Assembly (NCBI RefSeq): GCF_007845645.1
Contig: NZ_VCQV01000016.1
Span: 40,281-104,280 of the forward strand
DNA: 64,000 nucleotides
Source of the DNA: Leekyejoonella antrihumi
GTDB taxonomy: Bacteria; Actinomycetota; Actinomycetes; Actinomycetales; Dermatophilaceae
Direction of reading: 5' to 3'
The notes under the pieces are model-generated. The model worked only from the letters and a program-made list of their open reading frames with translations, was not told where the DNA came from and searched no databases. Shown piece after piece: positions 25,745 to 35,889 of this stretch; position 1 is the first letter of the stretch; each line of letters starts with the position of its first letter. The translations under genes were made by a program, and so were the position numbers.

Positions 25745-26085
25745 TGCACCCACCCGAGCTGTCGTTTGCCTTCCCAGGTCATCAATTCGGGTGACCAGCG
25801 AGGCTCCCACACAAGATCCATGTAGGTGTCCTCGATGTTCGGCAGCGAGGTGAGGGTGCGCCGAATCTCGTCATCGATGTAGTCCCCCAGGGGGCAGCCT
25901 GGAGTGGTCAGCGTCATCCGGACGTGCGCAACGCCGTCCAGGACCTGCACCCGGAAGACGAGTCCGAGATCCACGATGTTGACTCCGACCTCGGGATCAA
26001 TCACCTCATGCAGCAGGTCCAGCGCCGGCCCGCCCAGCTCATCGGTCACGGGCGCGGTGGTGCCAGCGTTCGAGGGCTCGCTCAT
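25741..26085 (-). CDS. DUF59 (MIP18/SufT/PaaD-like) protein
   Basis: A 114-residue protein with the DUF59 pattern: LHEVIDPEVGVNIVDLGLV, then MTLTTPGCPLGDYIDDEIRR containing the reactive Cys, then VWEPRWSPELMTWEGKRQLG. The family helps mature iron-sulfur proteins or forms part of complexes such as PaaD. Here it is coupled by a 4-base overlap to an NnrS-like membrane protein and sits 1 base after a cupin gene. Repair of Fe-S clusters or metal sites damaged by nitric oxide is a reasonable inference. An acnA gene with a similar upstream element lies 1.3 kb away. Confidence 0.85.
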   Translation of the reverse strand: MSEPSNAGTTAPVTDELGGPALDLLHEVIDPEVGVNIVDLGLVFRVQVLDGVAHVRMTLTTPGCPLGDYIDDEIRRTLTSLPNIEDTYMDLVWEPRWSPELMTWEGKRQLGWVQ

Positions 26086-26086
26086 C

Positions 26087-26446
26087 TCACTCCTCCGAGG
26101 CGGGGTCGCCGAGGTTGCCGAGGAAGGACAACGAGGTCGTGGCCCGCACCGACCGCTGGAGCCCGTCGGCCACTACCACGGTCGACCCGGCCGCGACCGG
26201 CACCAGGGTGTCGCCCACCAGCACTTCCCCTTCGCCATCGAGGATGTGAAAGGACGCGCCCGCACCTGCGTGTGGCGGCAGGGCCTGGCCCGAGGCGAGA
26301 CCGACCAGGACCACCTTGAGGGTCTCCGACTGGTGCAGCAGCGTGACCTGAGGTCCGGTGCTGCTGGGGCGCACGACTGCGCGCCAGTCCGGCCAGTGCA
26401 CCTGCTCAGCGTTCGAGGCCTGCGCCTGCACATCTTCCAGCGCCAT
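26087..26446 (-). CDS. Small cupin-domain protein
   Basis: A 119-residue single-domain cupin. The two conserved strands are visible in LPPHAGAGASFHILDGEGEVLVG and in VPVAAGSTVVVADGLQRSVRA. The first keeps a His (PPHAG) and a second His (SFHIL); the second motif lacks a His, so metal binding may be partial. It is the first gene of a leftward operon with DUF59 and NnrS-like genes. The promoter region carries the TACGA-N8-GTGTAAA element. Its role is not known; a sensor or scaffold function is as likely as an enzyme. Confidence 0.75.
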   Translation of the reverse strand: MALEDVQAQASNAEQVHWPDWRAVVRPSSTGPQVTLLHQSETLKVVLVGLASGQALPPHAGAGASFHILDGEGEVLVGDTLVPVAAGSTVVVADGLQRSVRATTSLSFLGNLGDPASEE

Positions 26447-26471
26447 CGCCGGCTCCCGTCAGTCAGTTATT

Positions 26472-26495
26472 AAATACGATGCTAATAGTGTAAAT
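26472..26495. promoter_or_regulatory. Operator-like element before the cupin-DUF59-NnrS operon
   Basis: An A/T-rich island in GC-rich DNA holding TACGA, eight bases, then GTGTAAA. It lies 26 bases before the cupin ATG. A closely related element, TACGA-N7-GTGTAAA, is found before acnA at 27314. Two matches in one window imply one shared regulator. Confidence 0.6.
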
Positions 26496-26575
26496 GATTT
26501 AAGCGAACAGTACGCCCCTCTCTTCTGCGGCGCCACCACTGGGTGAAAAGCCGCCTCGGGGCGCCGCTCCTGCCA

Positions 26576-27240
26576 TCACTGCCGCATGCGCTGGGCGCGG
26601 CCCCACGGGTCGCCGATCTGGCTGGTCCAGGCCGGCGGGGGAATCACCGTCGTCGGTGGCGCCCAGACTCCTGCCGCCGCAGGCGCCCCGCCCACGCCGA
26701 CTTCCACTGGCGACTCCTGGCACAGCAGCTCGTCGAGCCACCCCAAAGCGGCCGCACCGCTTTCGACCCTCGAACCACACATCACCACCGGCAGCGCATT
26801 CGTGGCCAGCTCCAGCCAGCCGCTGCGCCAATCCCGGATCAGACGCCAGGCCGCAGCGGTGATCGGCTCCCGGGTCATGGCGACGGCATAACCGAACTCC
26901 CAGATCGGGTCGCTGTGGGAGTCTCCCTTCATGAAGGTCGCGGCGAGCAGCGTGCGCAGCACCTCCGGATCGCCGATATTGGCGCCGTGCCGCCAGTACG
27001 CCGTGAACAGCATCCGCCGGATCTGGTCGGCCACGTGCGCGCCACACGCCTCGGCATACGCCGAGACGGCCGCCCCGGTCTTCGGCACGATCGCGGGTGC
27101 CCGCTTGGGAAGGGTCTCGCCGGATTGCCACTTCAGCTCAAACCCCCTGCGCCCCAACGCATCGACGCGCTGGCTGGCCAGGTAGCAACGCAGCACCCAA
27201 AGTCGCCATAGACAATCAGGGCGGACGTGGGCACACTCAC
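26576..27240 (-). pseudogene. Decayed paralogue of the DsbA-like gene at 22286
   Basis: From GTG 27240 the frame reads VPTSALIVYGDFGC and then must shift by one base to continue as RCYLASQRVDALGRRG, so the CxxC region is broken by a single-base deletion. Compared with the intact paralogue about 35 residues are also missing after this point. The rest aligns closely, for example GAAVSAYAEACGAHVADQIRR, NIGDPEVLRTLLAA and EFGYAVAMTREPITAAAWR. It is therefore a duplicated gene that has lost function, unless the frameshift is a sequence error. The internal deletion argues against error alone. Confidence 0.75.
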
Positions 27241-27313
27241 AAGGACCACCGGAGTCCGGCGGCCCGAGATGACACACCCGGTCGGGACGACCGTTTTGTA
27301 TCCATATAGAGAA

Positions 27314-27334
27314 TTTACGACTACATTGTGTAAA
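27314..27334. promoter_or_regulatory. Operator-like palindrome before acnA
   Basis: TTTAC, eleven bases, GTAAA within an A/T-rich stretch, about 30 bases before the acnA ATG. A possible -10 (TAGAGT) sits at 27339, so a protein bound here would overlap the -35 and spacer and act as a repressor. It shares TACGA-N7-GTGTAAA with the element at 26472. Confidence 0.6.
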
Positions 27335-27361
27335 CGGCTAGAGTCCTCCTTGGGAGTGTGA

Positions 27362-30199
<2,838 letters not shown>

Positions 30200-30222
30200 C
30201 CAGACAAGGGGCAGCGACCTCA

Positions 30223-30999
30223 ATGTCTGCACCGGCCCTCTGGGACGACTACCCCTACCGGGTAGTCAGCAGCCGACGGGTCACCCCCGTCATTCAGGAG
30301 TTACACCTGACGCCGGATGCAGCCGTCATGCCGTATCGGCCCGGGCAGTACGCCCTGTTGAACGACCGTGACTACCAGGTGCCCCAACGGTCCTACTCGA
30401 TGGCGAACGCGCCCCGCGCCGATGGTGTCGTCAGCCTTCTGGTCACTCATGTCCCCGATGGCCCGACCAGCACCTGGGTCCACCACCAGCTCACGCCCGG
30501 TGGCCTGGTCACGCTTTCCGGTCCGTACGGAACCTTCACTCCCGACCCCGCCGAGCAGGGCCCGGTCCTGCTACTCGCCGCGGGTTCCGGGCTGGCCCCG
30601 GCGCGCGCGCTTGCCGAGGGGTTGCTCGGCGGTCGGCCATCACGACCAGTCACCTTGTTCTTCTCCGCACGAAGGGCTGCCGACGTGATCGACCGGTCGC
30701 GTTTCCAGGACTGGGCTAACACGCGCAGCGGCTTCCGATACCTCGTGACCCTGACCCGCGAGCCGCATGCCGTCGACCGGCCACGGATCCCCGACCTTCT
30801 GCCCGGCACGCTCGGCGACCTCACCGGGTGGGAGGTATTCGCCTCCGGCCCACCAGGATTCGTCAGCGGCTGCGCCACAGCCGCCCGGGCCCTTGGCGCC
30901 GACGCCGCCATGGTGCACACCGAAGAGTTCTTCACCGAGCCGCAACCTTGGACCGAGCAGCCTCCGTCACCCCAGCTGCGGAAAGCCTCCCCGCGATGA
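30223..30999 (+). CDS. Ferredoxin-NADP reductase-type flavoprotein (no 2Fe-2S domain)
   Basis: A 258-residue two-domain oxidoreductase. The FAD site is PQRSYSMANAP (RxYS), the NAD(P) site is VLLLAAGSGLAPARALAEGL, and the end has FASGPPGFVSGC. The plant-type 2Fe-2S domain often fused to such proteins is absent. It lies 23 bases after acnA, and its stop overlaps the start of the cobalamin adenosyltransferase gene. A tight overlap of a flavin reductase with a PduO-type enzyme suggests it reduces cob(II)alamin for adenosylation. That partnership is inference; phenol hydroxylase or Hmp-type reductases look similar. Confidence 0.75.
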   Translation: MSAPALWDDYPYRVVSSRRVTPVIQELHLTPDAAVMPYRPGQYALLNDRDYQVPQRSYSMANAPRADGVVSLLVTHVPDGPTSTWVHHQLTPGGLVTLSGPYGTFTPDPAEQGPVLLLAAGSGLAPARALAEGLLGGRPSRPVTLFFSARRAADVIDRSRFQDWANTRSGFRYLVTLTREPHAVDRPRIPDLLPGTLGDLTGWEVFASGPPGFVSGCATAARALGADAAMVHTEEFFTEPQPWTEQPPSPQLRKASPR

Positions 31000-31559
31000 A
31001 TGAACCACGGATCTACACGAAGCTCGGCGACGACGGCAGCACCGGGCGCCTCTTCGGCGGCCGAGTCTCCAAGGCTGATCCGCTGATCAGCATCCTCGGT
31101 GACCTGGACGAGACGGTTGCCGTGCTCGGGATGGCTCGTGCAAGCACCACCGACGACACGCTGTCCGGGCAGATCCTCGACGTCCAGCGAGACCTGTTCG
31201 TCGTCGCCGCCGACCTGGCCGCCAACCCACACACCAGGGACCGGCTCGTGCCCGATGTCTCGCTCGTGACCGCTGCGATGACCGCGCGTATCGAGCGTCT
31301 CATCGACGAGCTGATCGCCCAGCGGCCCCTGCGACCAGCATTCGTGGTCCCCGGCGCGAACCCCACCTCTGCTGCCCTCGACGTCTCCCGCACGATCGCG
31401 CGACGCGCCGAACGAGCCCTGGTCGGCTACCAAACGGGTCCGGACACAACACAATCGAGCAGCGCCCACGCGCTGACCTACCTCAACAGAGTCTCCGACC
31501 TGCTCTATGTCCTGGCCCGGCACGCCGCCGGCGACCAGGAGGAGTCACTCAGCCACTAA
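30996..31559 (+). CDS. PduO-type cob(I)alamin adenosyltransferase
   Basis: A 187-residue protein starting at ATG 30996, which overlaps the reductase stop. The ATP-binding N-terminus is IYTKLGDDGSTGRLFGG, the interior has DLDETVAVLGMARA and FVVPGANPTSAALDVSRTIARRAER, and the end has YLNRVSDLLYVLARHA. These are the signatures of the PduO family, which transfers the adenosyl group of ATP to reduced cobalamin. No B12-dependent enzyme is encoded nearby. The stop lies at a Dev-box-like element that probably serves the next gene. Confidence 0.9.
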   Translation: MNEPRIYTKLGDDGSTGRLFGGRVSKADPLISILGDLDETVAVLGMARASTTDDTLSGQILDVQRDLFVVAADLAANPHTRDRLVPDVSLVTAAMTARIERLIDELIAQRPLRPAFVVPGANPTSAALDVSRTIARRAERALVGYQTGPDTTQSSSAHALTYLNRVSDLLYVLARHAAGDQEESLSH

Positions 31560-31572
31560 GGACCTTCGGCCC
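31559..31572 (+). promoter_or_regulatory. Dev-box-like element before the universal stress protein gene
   Basis: AGGACCTTCGGCCC matches 10 of 14 positions of GGGACTWWAGTCCC and lies about 65 bases before the USP start. USP genes are core members of the mycobacterial DosR regulon. Confidence 0.55.
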
Positions 31573-31637
31573 TGGCCGAAATCGGGGCCGGCAGCCAGCC
31601 TTGAAGTAGGCAGCCTTGCCCCGATCAAGGAGACACC

Positions 31638-32561
31638 ATGACCATCACCCGGGCGCTCGATGGGGCCATCGTCGTCGGCGTCGACGGTACGGCCGGCAGC
31701 AGGACCGCGTTGGACTGGGCCATCGCGGAAGCTCAGCGGCTGCGCCTGCCACTGCACCTGGCGTATACCGCGAGCAGGTCGTCCTGGCCACGAAGTGGCT
31801 ACGGCGATCACCAGGTGCCACTCCATCACCATCTCGCGACAGCAGTTCAGCAGGTCATCGAGACGGCGCCCGGCGTGGCCGTCAGCTGGGCACAGAACGT
31901 GACGATGCCGGTTGCCGACCTCCTCGAAGCCTCCAAGATTGCCGAGCTGATCGTCCTCGGCTCTCGCGGCACCCAGGGCGCGGTGCTCGGCTCGGTCTCC
32001 ATCGAGGTCAGCGCGCAGGCCCAGTGCCCCGTTGTGGTGGTACGCGAGACAACAGCGTCCGCGCAAGGTGGCCCCGTGGTGGTTGGTCTGGACGGTGCCA
32101 GGCACAACGATGCCGCCGTCGAATACGCGTTCCGTCAGGCGTCTCAGCGCGGCGTACCTCTCATTGCAGTGCATGCCTGGGATCTTGATGCGGGTGCCCG
32201 ACTCTACGGACACGCGATGTGGGGAGTAGGACAGCCAGAGGAGAACGAGCGGAGACATTCGATGGTGTCACGGGCCCTGTCGGCGCCGACTGACACGTAC
32301 CCCGACGTCCAAGTGAACCAACGGATCCTCCGTTGCGATGCCGTGCAGGCGCTGGTCCGGCACAGCAATGGAGCGTCACTGGTCGTTGTCGGCACCCACA
32401 GTCGGCAGGAAGCGAACGAGGGACTCCTCGGGCTGGTGAGCCAGGAGGTGATGCGCCGCGCGCAGTGCCCCGTTGCCGTGATCCGCGAACGACCGGCGCA
32501 GGTCCGAAGGTCTGCGGCGACGGGAGCCCCTGCTGGACCACGGACGGTTACTCGGTCCTGA
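31638..32561 (+). CDS. Tandem-domain universal stress protein
   Basis: A 307-residue protein with two USP domains. Domain one begins IVVGVDGTAGSRTALDWA and ends with an ATP-loop LGSRGTQGAVLGSVS. Domain two begins VVVGLDGARHNDAAVEYA and ends VVGTHSRQEANEGLLGLVSQEV, where the Gly loop is less canonical. AAGGAG lies 5-10 bases before the ATG. A Dev-box-like site upstream and the DevSR-like pair downstream place it in a hypoxia response. Its 3' end overlaps the opposite-strand hemerythrin-like gene by 14 bases. Confidence 0.9.
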   Translation: MTITRALDGAIVVGVDGTAGSRTALDWAIAEAQRLRLPLHLAYTASRSSWPRSGYGDHQVPLHHHLATAVQQVIETAPGVAVSWAQNVTMPVADLLEASKIAELIVLGSRGTQGAVLGSVSIEVSAQAQCPVVVVRETTASAQGGPVVVGLDGARHNDAAVEYAFRQASQRGVPLIAVHAWDLDAGARLYGHAMWGVGQPEENERRHSMVSRALSAPTDTYPDVQVNQRILRCDAVQALVRHSNGASLVVVGTHSRQEANEGLLGLVSQEVMRRAQCPVAVIRERPAQVRRSAATGAPAGPRTVTRS

Positions 32562-33066
32562 CATCCGAGCACACCCATCCCGGTGGCAGAACGGCATTCT
32601 CGATCCCGTCGCGGAGGTCGTCCTCATCTTGCGCCGTCAAAACCTCCGCCACGTGCCTGAACACGATCGGATCCTCGCGCGACATGTGCTGATCGAGTTC
32701 GGCGCGCAGGATCTGACAGGTCTGCTGCTGAGTCTTCGGAGAGCTGCCGTCGGCCAGCGACTGCTCCATCTCGTCCATCGTGCGCCACAGTTCTAGGTGG
32801 TCGGACGACATGGCAACGACCGGACCGTTCTTCCCCGCTCGTTGCAGGGGCGGTAGGACGAACTCGTGCTCCACGTAGATGTGCCGCCGCAACGCCTCAA
32901 TCGCCCCGCGGACGGCCGCGGTGGCGGCGACCATCCCCCCGCGCAGAGCGAGGAAGTCGTTGATACCTCGTTCAATGGCTGGAAAGTCTTGTTCCAGAAC
33001 CTTTTGCAAGGCCACGGCCCGCACGGCCATGGGATCCGGCGGCTCAGCATCGGCGTCAGAGTTCAT
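32548..33066 (-). CDS. Hemerythrin-like (HHE-domain) protein
   Basis: A 172-residue helical protein. Iron-ligand candidates are the His/Glu of RRHIYVEHEFVLPPL, the His of SSDHLELW and the His/Glu of LDQHMSREDPIVFRH, the pattern of HHE cation-binding domains that hold a di-iron site for oxygen or nitric oxide. It is convergent with the USP gene and divergent from the small gene at 33193. An inverted repeat-like GGGCT-N10-AGCCC sequence lies in the 126-base upstream region. Confidence 0.8.
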   Translation of the reverse strand: MNSDADAEPPDPMAVRAVALQKVLEQDFPAIERGINDFLALRGGMVAATAAVRGAIEALRRHIYVEHEFVLPPLQRAGKNGPVVAMSSDHLELWRTMDEMEQSLADGSSPKTQQQTCQILRAELDQHMSREDPIVFRHVAEVLTAQDEDDLRDGIENAVLPPGWVCSDVRTE

Positions 33067-33192
33067 GAATGATCCCTTCGTCCCGGGCTTTCGATTCTAG
33101 CCCCTCGAGGGCATCGGATACTGCTCCGCTGCGGTGATATTGGCCACGGCGGCGCGGTTTGCCGAGCAATTTCCCGGGCAAACGAGTAGGAC

Positions 33193-33507
33193 ATGGGTAT
33201 CCTCGAAATTGTGGTTACCGACGACGAGACGATCAGAGCGCTTCTCGACGTCGAGGCCGAGCTGCTCCAGGCCCACCGCGGCCTAGTGAACGATCCGCGC
33301 TATGACGTGGAGGGTTTGGACCGAGCAAGTTGTGCGGGGCACATCACCGCACTGGCGAGACTTGCGTTTGGCGCCTGGTCCGAAGGAGTGAGTGCACAGG
33401 AGTGGCGCTCGTGGATTCTCGACACACTCGGGGACCGTGGCGCCACCGTCCTCGGTGCAGCGGAAGGTTGCATGCACGCCAACGGCCTTTGGCCCTGGCG
33501 CGAATGA
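33193..33507 (+). CDS. Small protein of unknown function
   Basis: A 104-residue protein starting MGILEIVVTDDETIRALLDVE. It is predicted mostly helical, with two Cys (SCAGH and EGCMH), each followed shortly by His, and a Trp-rich end (NGLWPWRE). I do not recognise the family. It is divergent from the hemerythrin-like gene and lies in the DevR-type neighbourhood. GAGTAGGA precedes the ATG. Codon use is typical of the window, so it is probably real. Confidence 0.6.
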   Translation: MGILEIVVTDDETIRALLDVEAELLQAHRGLVNDPRYDVEGLDRASCAGHITALARLAFGAWSEGVSAQEWRSWILDTLGDRGATVLGAAEGCMHANGLWPWRE

Positions 33508-33521
33508 CATCCCAGGGCGCC

Positions 33522-33893
33522 TCAGCGCGGCGTCGGAAGAGCAACCACGGGGCCGTCGGCATGCCCGGCAGTGGCTGGCGAGGTTGAACCGAGCAGACTG
33601 GCGAACCGGCCGTGCCCCCGTCGCCCGACGACGATGAGCTCTGCATCGCCCGCATGGCTCACCAGCTCGGGTTGTGCCCGGCCCACCACAATCTGGGTGC
33701 GGATCGCCAACCCTGGCTGAGCCGTGGCCACGCTCTGCTCGCCCTGCGAGAGTGAGGCTCGGGCGGCACTTCGCATCGACCCAGCACATCGGGGATCCGA
33801 ATGATCGATGCGTTGGTCTCCAGTGCGCAGACGAGCAGGAGGTCGGTGTTCACACCCGCTGCTTCAGCAACTGCCCAAGCTTAACGCGCCCTC
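33522..33893 (-). pseudogene. Remnant of a universal stress protein
   Basis: The frame ending at 33522 reads QIVVGRAQPELVSHAGDAEL then LIVVGRRGHGRFASLLGS and ends PVVALPTPR, the C-terminal third of a USP. Upstream, the sequence continues in another frame with VNTDLLLVCALETNASIIRI, so at least one frameshift is present and the N-terminal ATP-binding start is missing. The limits are approximate. Confidence 0.65.
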
Positions 33894-34116
33894 GTTAGCG
33901 CGTGAGCCGTCCGCTCCCACCACGATCAACCTTCATCCAGATCTCTCGGTGCTCATGGCGGTGTTCTCCTCTTCGTGATGTGCGCCGTCACCGGCTGGTG
34001 CGGGGCTCTCACATCTACCCTCGCATCGAAGGCAGGACAGTGCCAGAGGCGAAAGTTCACCCAGGTGCGGAACCAAGGTCCCGATTGCTGATCCATCTTT
34101 CAGCGAGTGGGCCGGC

Positions 34117-34130
34117 AGTCCTTTGGTCCC
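34117..34130. promoter_or_regulatory. Dev-box-like element 1 before the DoxX-like gene
   Basis: On the minus strand it reads GGGACCAAAGGACT, matching the DevR core at 10 of 14 positions. A second copy follows 8 bases later, as is common for DosR targets with paired sites. Confidence 0.5.
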
Positions 34131-34138
34131 GCGGGCTT

Positions 34139-34152
34139 GGGACCTTGTGCCG
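34139..34152 (+). promoter_or_regulatory. Dev-box-like element 2 before the DoxX-like gene
   Basis: GGGACCTTGTGCCG, about 64 bases before the DoxX-like start, shares GGGACCTT with the boxes at 22163 and 31559. Confidence 0.45.
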
Positions 34153-34215
34153 TAGCGAGCACGGGTGCGCGGGTCGAGTCTGGAGGTACCAGTTCACCGA
34201 GTCAAGGAGCACATC

Positions 34216-34809
34216 ATGACCATCCGGTCCCACATCCGTCCCACCTCCGATTCGCCAGTGCGGAGCAGAGTTCCCGATCCCGTGGTGTCGACCACGGTTA
34301 CGCATAAAGCCGTTGCTGTCCTTCGAATCTCGACGGGGTTTGTATTCCTGTGGGCCTTCCTGGACAAGACCTTCGGCCTCGGCTACTCGACACCATCGGC
34401 CGGTGCGTGGATCCATGGAGGCTCACCCACACTCGGGTTCCTGAAGTCCGTGGACGTCGGGCCGTTCCAGTCGGCATTTCACTCGATGGCTGGAGCCTGG
34501 TGGGTCGATGGCCTCTTCATGATGGCCATGCTCGGCGTCGGCGTCGCGCTCATCCTCGGCGTGGCCATTCGTCCGGCGGCCGTGGTCGGCATCCTGGTCC
34601 TCGCGATGATGTGGCTGGCCGAGCTTCCGCTCGCTCGGCACACCAGTGGCGGAGCCCTCACTGGATCGACCAACCCGGTGACCGACTACCACTTCATCTA
34701 TGCAGCGGTCCTGGCGGTGTTGGCATGCAGCTCAAGTGCCCACACCTGGTCGCTGGGTCGCCGCTGGGCCGAGCTGCCCTTCGTCGGCCGGCACGGCTGG
34801 ACCCGCTGA
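34216..34809 (+). CDS. DoxX-like four-helix membrane protein
   Basis: A 197-residue protein starting at ATG 34216 with AAGGAG upstream. After a 30-residue polar N-terminus come four hydrophobic segments: VLRISTGFVFLWAFLDKTFG, DGLFMMAMLGVGVALILGVA, AVVGILVLAMMWLAELPL and HFIYAAVLAVLACSS. The helix pattern and FLWAFLDK fit the DoxX/DoxD-like family of quinone-linked membrane proteins. Two Dev-box-like elements precede it and a strong terminator follows, so it is a single-gene transcript. Substrate unknown. Confidence 0.75.
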   Translation: MTIRSHIRPTSDSPVRSRVPDPVVSTTVTHKAVAVLRISTGFVFLWAFLDKTFGLGYSTPSAGAWIHGGSPTLGFLKSVDVGPFQSAFHSMAGAWWVDGLFMMAMLGVGVALILGVAIRPAAVVGILVLAMMWLAELPLARHTSGGALTGSTNPVTDYHFIYAAVLAVLACSSSAHTWSLGRRWAELPFVGRHGWTR

Positions 34810-34815
34810 TTCCGG

Positions 34816-34855
34816 GGTCCCGCACGGACTCGACCACGAGATCCGGTGCGGGACC
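34816..34855 (+). terminator. Hairpin terminator after the DoxX-like gene
   Basis: GGTCCCGCAC and GTGCGGGACC form a perfect 10-bp stem; the 20-base loop can pair internally. It lies 6 bases past the stop. TCATTTCG follows. Confidence 0.7.
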
Positions 34856-34936
34856 TCATTTCGCTACTCGTAGGCGAGGGCGTGCGAGAGATTGTGTGTA
34901 CTGGTGCGACAACGACAGGCAGTGCAGGTGAGCCAA

Positions 34937-35848
34937 GTGACCACGGTGATTCATCCACAGGTGATAACGGCGGTGCGTCGCGCGGCCGTGCGAGCGACCC
35001 TGGCACCGTCGATACACAACAGTCAGCCGTGGCGCTTCGTCGTCAGCGGTGACGCCCTGGAGATTCACATTGACCCCAGTAGGCAGTTGCGCGTGTTGGA
35101 TCCGCGTGGTCACCAGGTCGCACTCAGCTGCGGGTGTGCGCTGTTCAGTGCGCGGGCGGCGATGGCAGCTTGCGGCCTTCGGGCCAAGGTCCGCCGGTTC
35201 CCGATGGGCAGTGGCTCGACTCTTGCCGCCGTCATCAGCGTCGTCAGCGGGGCTGGTCCTGACACCGAGCTGGCCGCGCTGGATGCGGTGGTCGAGGCTG
35301 GTCGGACCATCCGACCGGCCTGGCGCGGGGAGGCGGTTCCGCCGCAGCTGGTGAGCGTGCTCGTCGATGCCGCGAGCCACGAAGGTGCACAGTTGACAAC
35401 GATCGCGCACCTGGAGACACGCCTGGCCATCGCCCGGCTCCCCCTGCCTGCTGACCGGAGCCGGCGCACCGAGCGAATCTATGGCACCGGACCGCAGACA
35501 TGGATGAGCGAGGAGCTGCCACAAGCCGGCGGCGCGCCGCCGGCCGCAGACTCGGATGAGCGCACCAGCGCAGAGTGCCTCCTGCTGCTGAGCACAGCTC
35601 AGGACGATCCAACGTCCTGGCTACGGGCGGGCGAGAGCCTGCAACGCATCCTCTTGGAGATCGCCCGTGCCGGCTATGCAGCCAGTCCGCTTGCACAGGT
35701 GATCGAGCTGCCGCAGACCAACGCGCTGCTATGCGCGGAGCTCGGTCCGCGAGCCTACCCGAACGCGCTGTTGCTCGTCGGGTCTGCCGTCTCGGCACCG
35801 CAGTTGCGTCGGCGCCGCCTGGTCGACATGTTGACTCAGGTTGGGTGA
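34937..35848 (+). CDS. Acg-type nitroreductase-fold protein
   Basis: A 303-residue protein with the Acg opening AAVRATLAPSIHNSQPWRFVV, where Asn/Ser/Gln/Pro/Trp form the FMN-binding start, and a later ILLEIARAGYAASPLAQVIE. Acg (Rv2032) is a DosR-regulated FMN protein in Mycobacterium tuberculosis that lacks classical nitroreductase activity. The start is GTG 34937 with AGGTGA 5 bases upstream; GTG 34928 is an alternative. It lies 41 bases before the sensor kinase and probably shares its transcript. Only a half Dev-box (GGGACC at 34850) is seen upstream, inside the preceding terminator. Confidence 0.82.
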   Translation: MTTVIHPQVITAVRRAAVRATLAPSIHNSQPWRFVVSGDALEIHIDPSRQLRVLDPRGHQVALSCGCALFSARAAMAACGLRAKVRRFPMGSGSTLAAVISVVSGAGPDTELAALDAVVEAGRTIRPAWRGEAVPPQLVSVLVDAASHEGAQLTTIAHLETRLAIARLPLPADRSRRTERIYGTGPQTWMSEELPQAGGAPPAADSDERTSAECLLLLSTAQDDPTSWLRAGESLQRILLEIARAGYAASPLAQVIELPQTNALLCAELGPRAYPNALLLVGSAVSAPQLRRRRLVDMLTQVG

Positions 35849-35889
35849 GGACGGTGCCGGCTGACGAATGAGCCCGTATCGTGGTAGCG

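Noticed and set aside
27241..27257. AGGACCACCGGAGTCC as a Dev box before acnA or the DsbA remnant
   Set aside because: The arm spacing differs from the 14-base core, and it abuts the start codon of the broken gene.
33483..33496. CGGCCTTTGGCCCT as a further Dev box
   Set aside because: It lies inside the end of a coding frame with no start downstream on either strand and matches fewer positions than the promoter-located sites.
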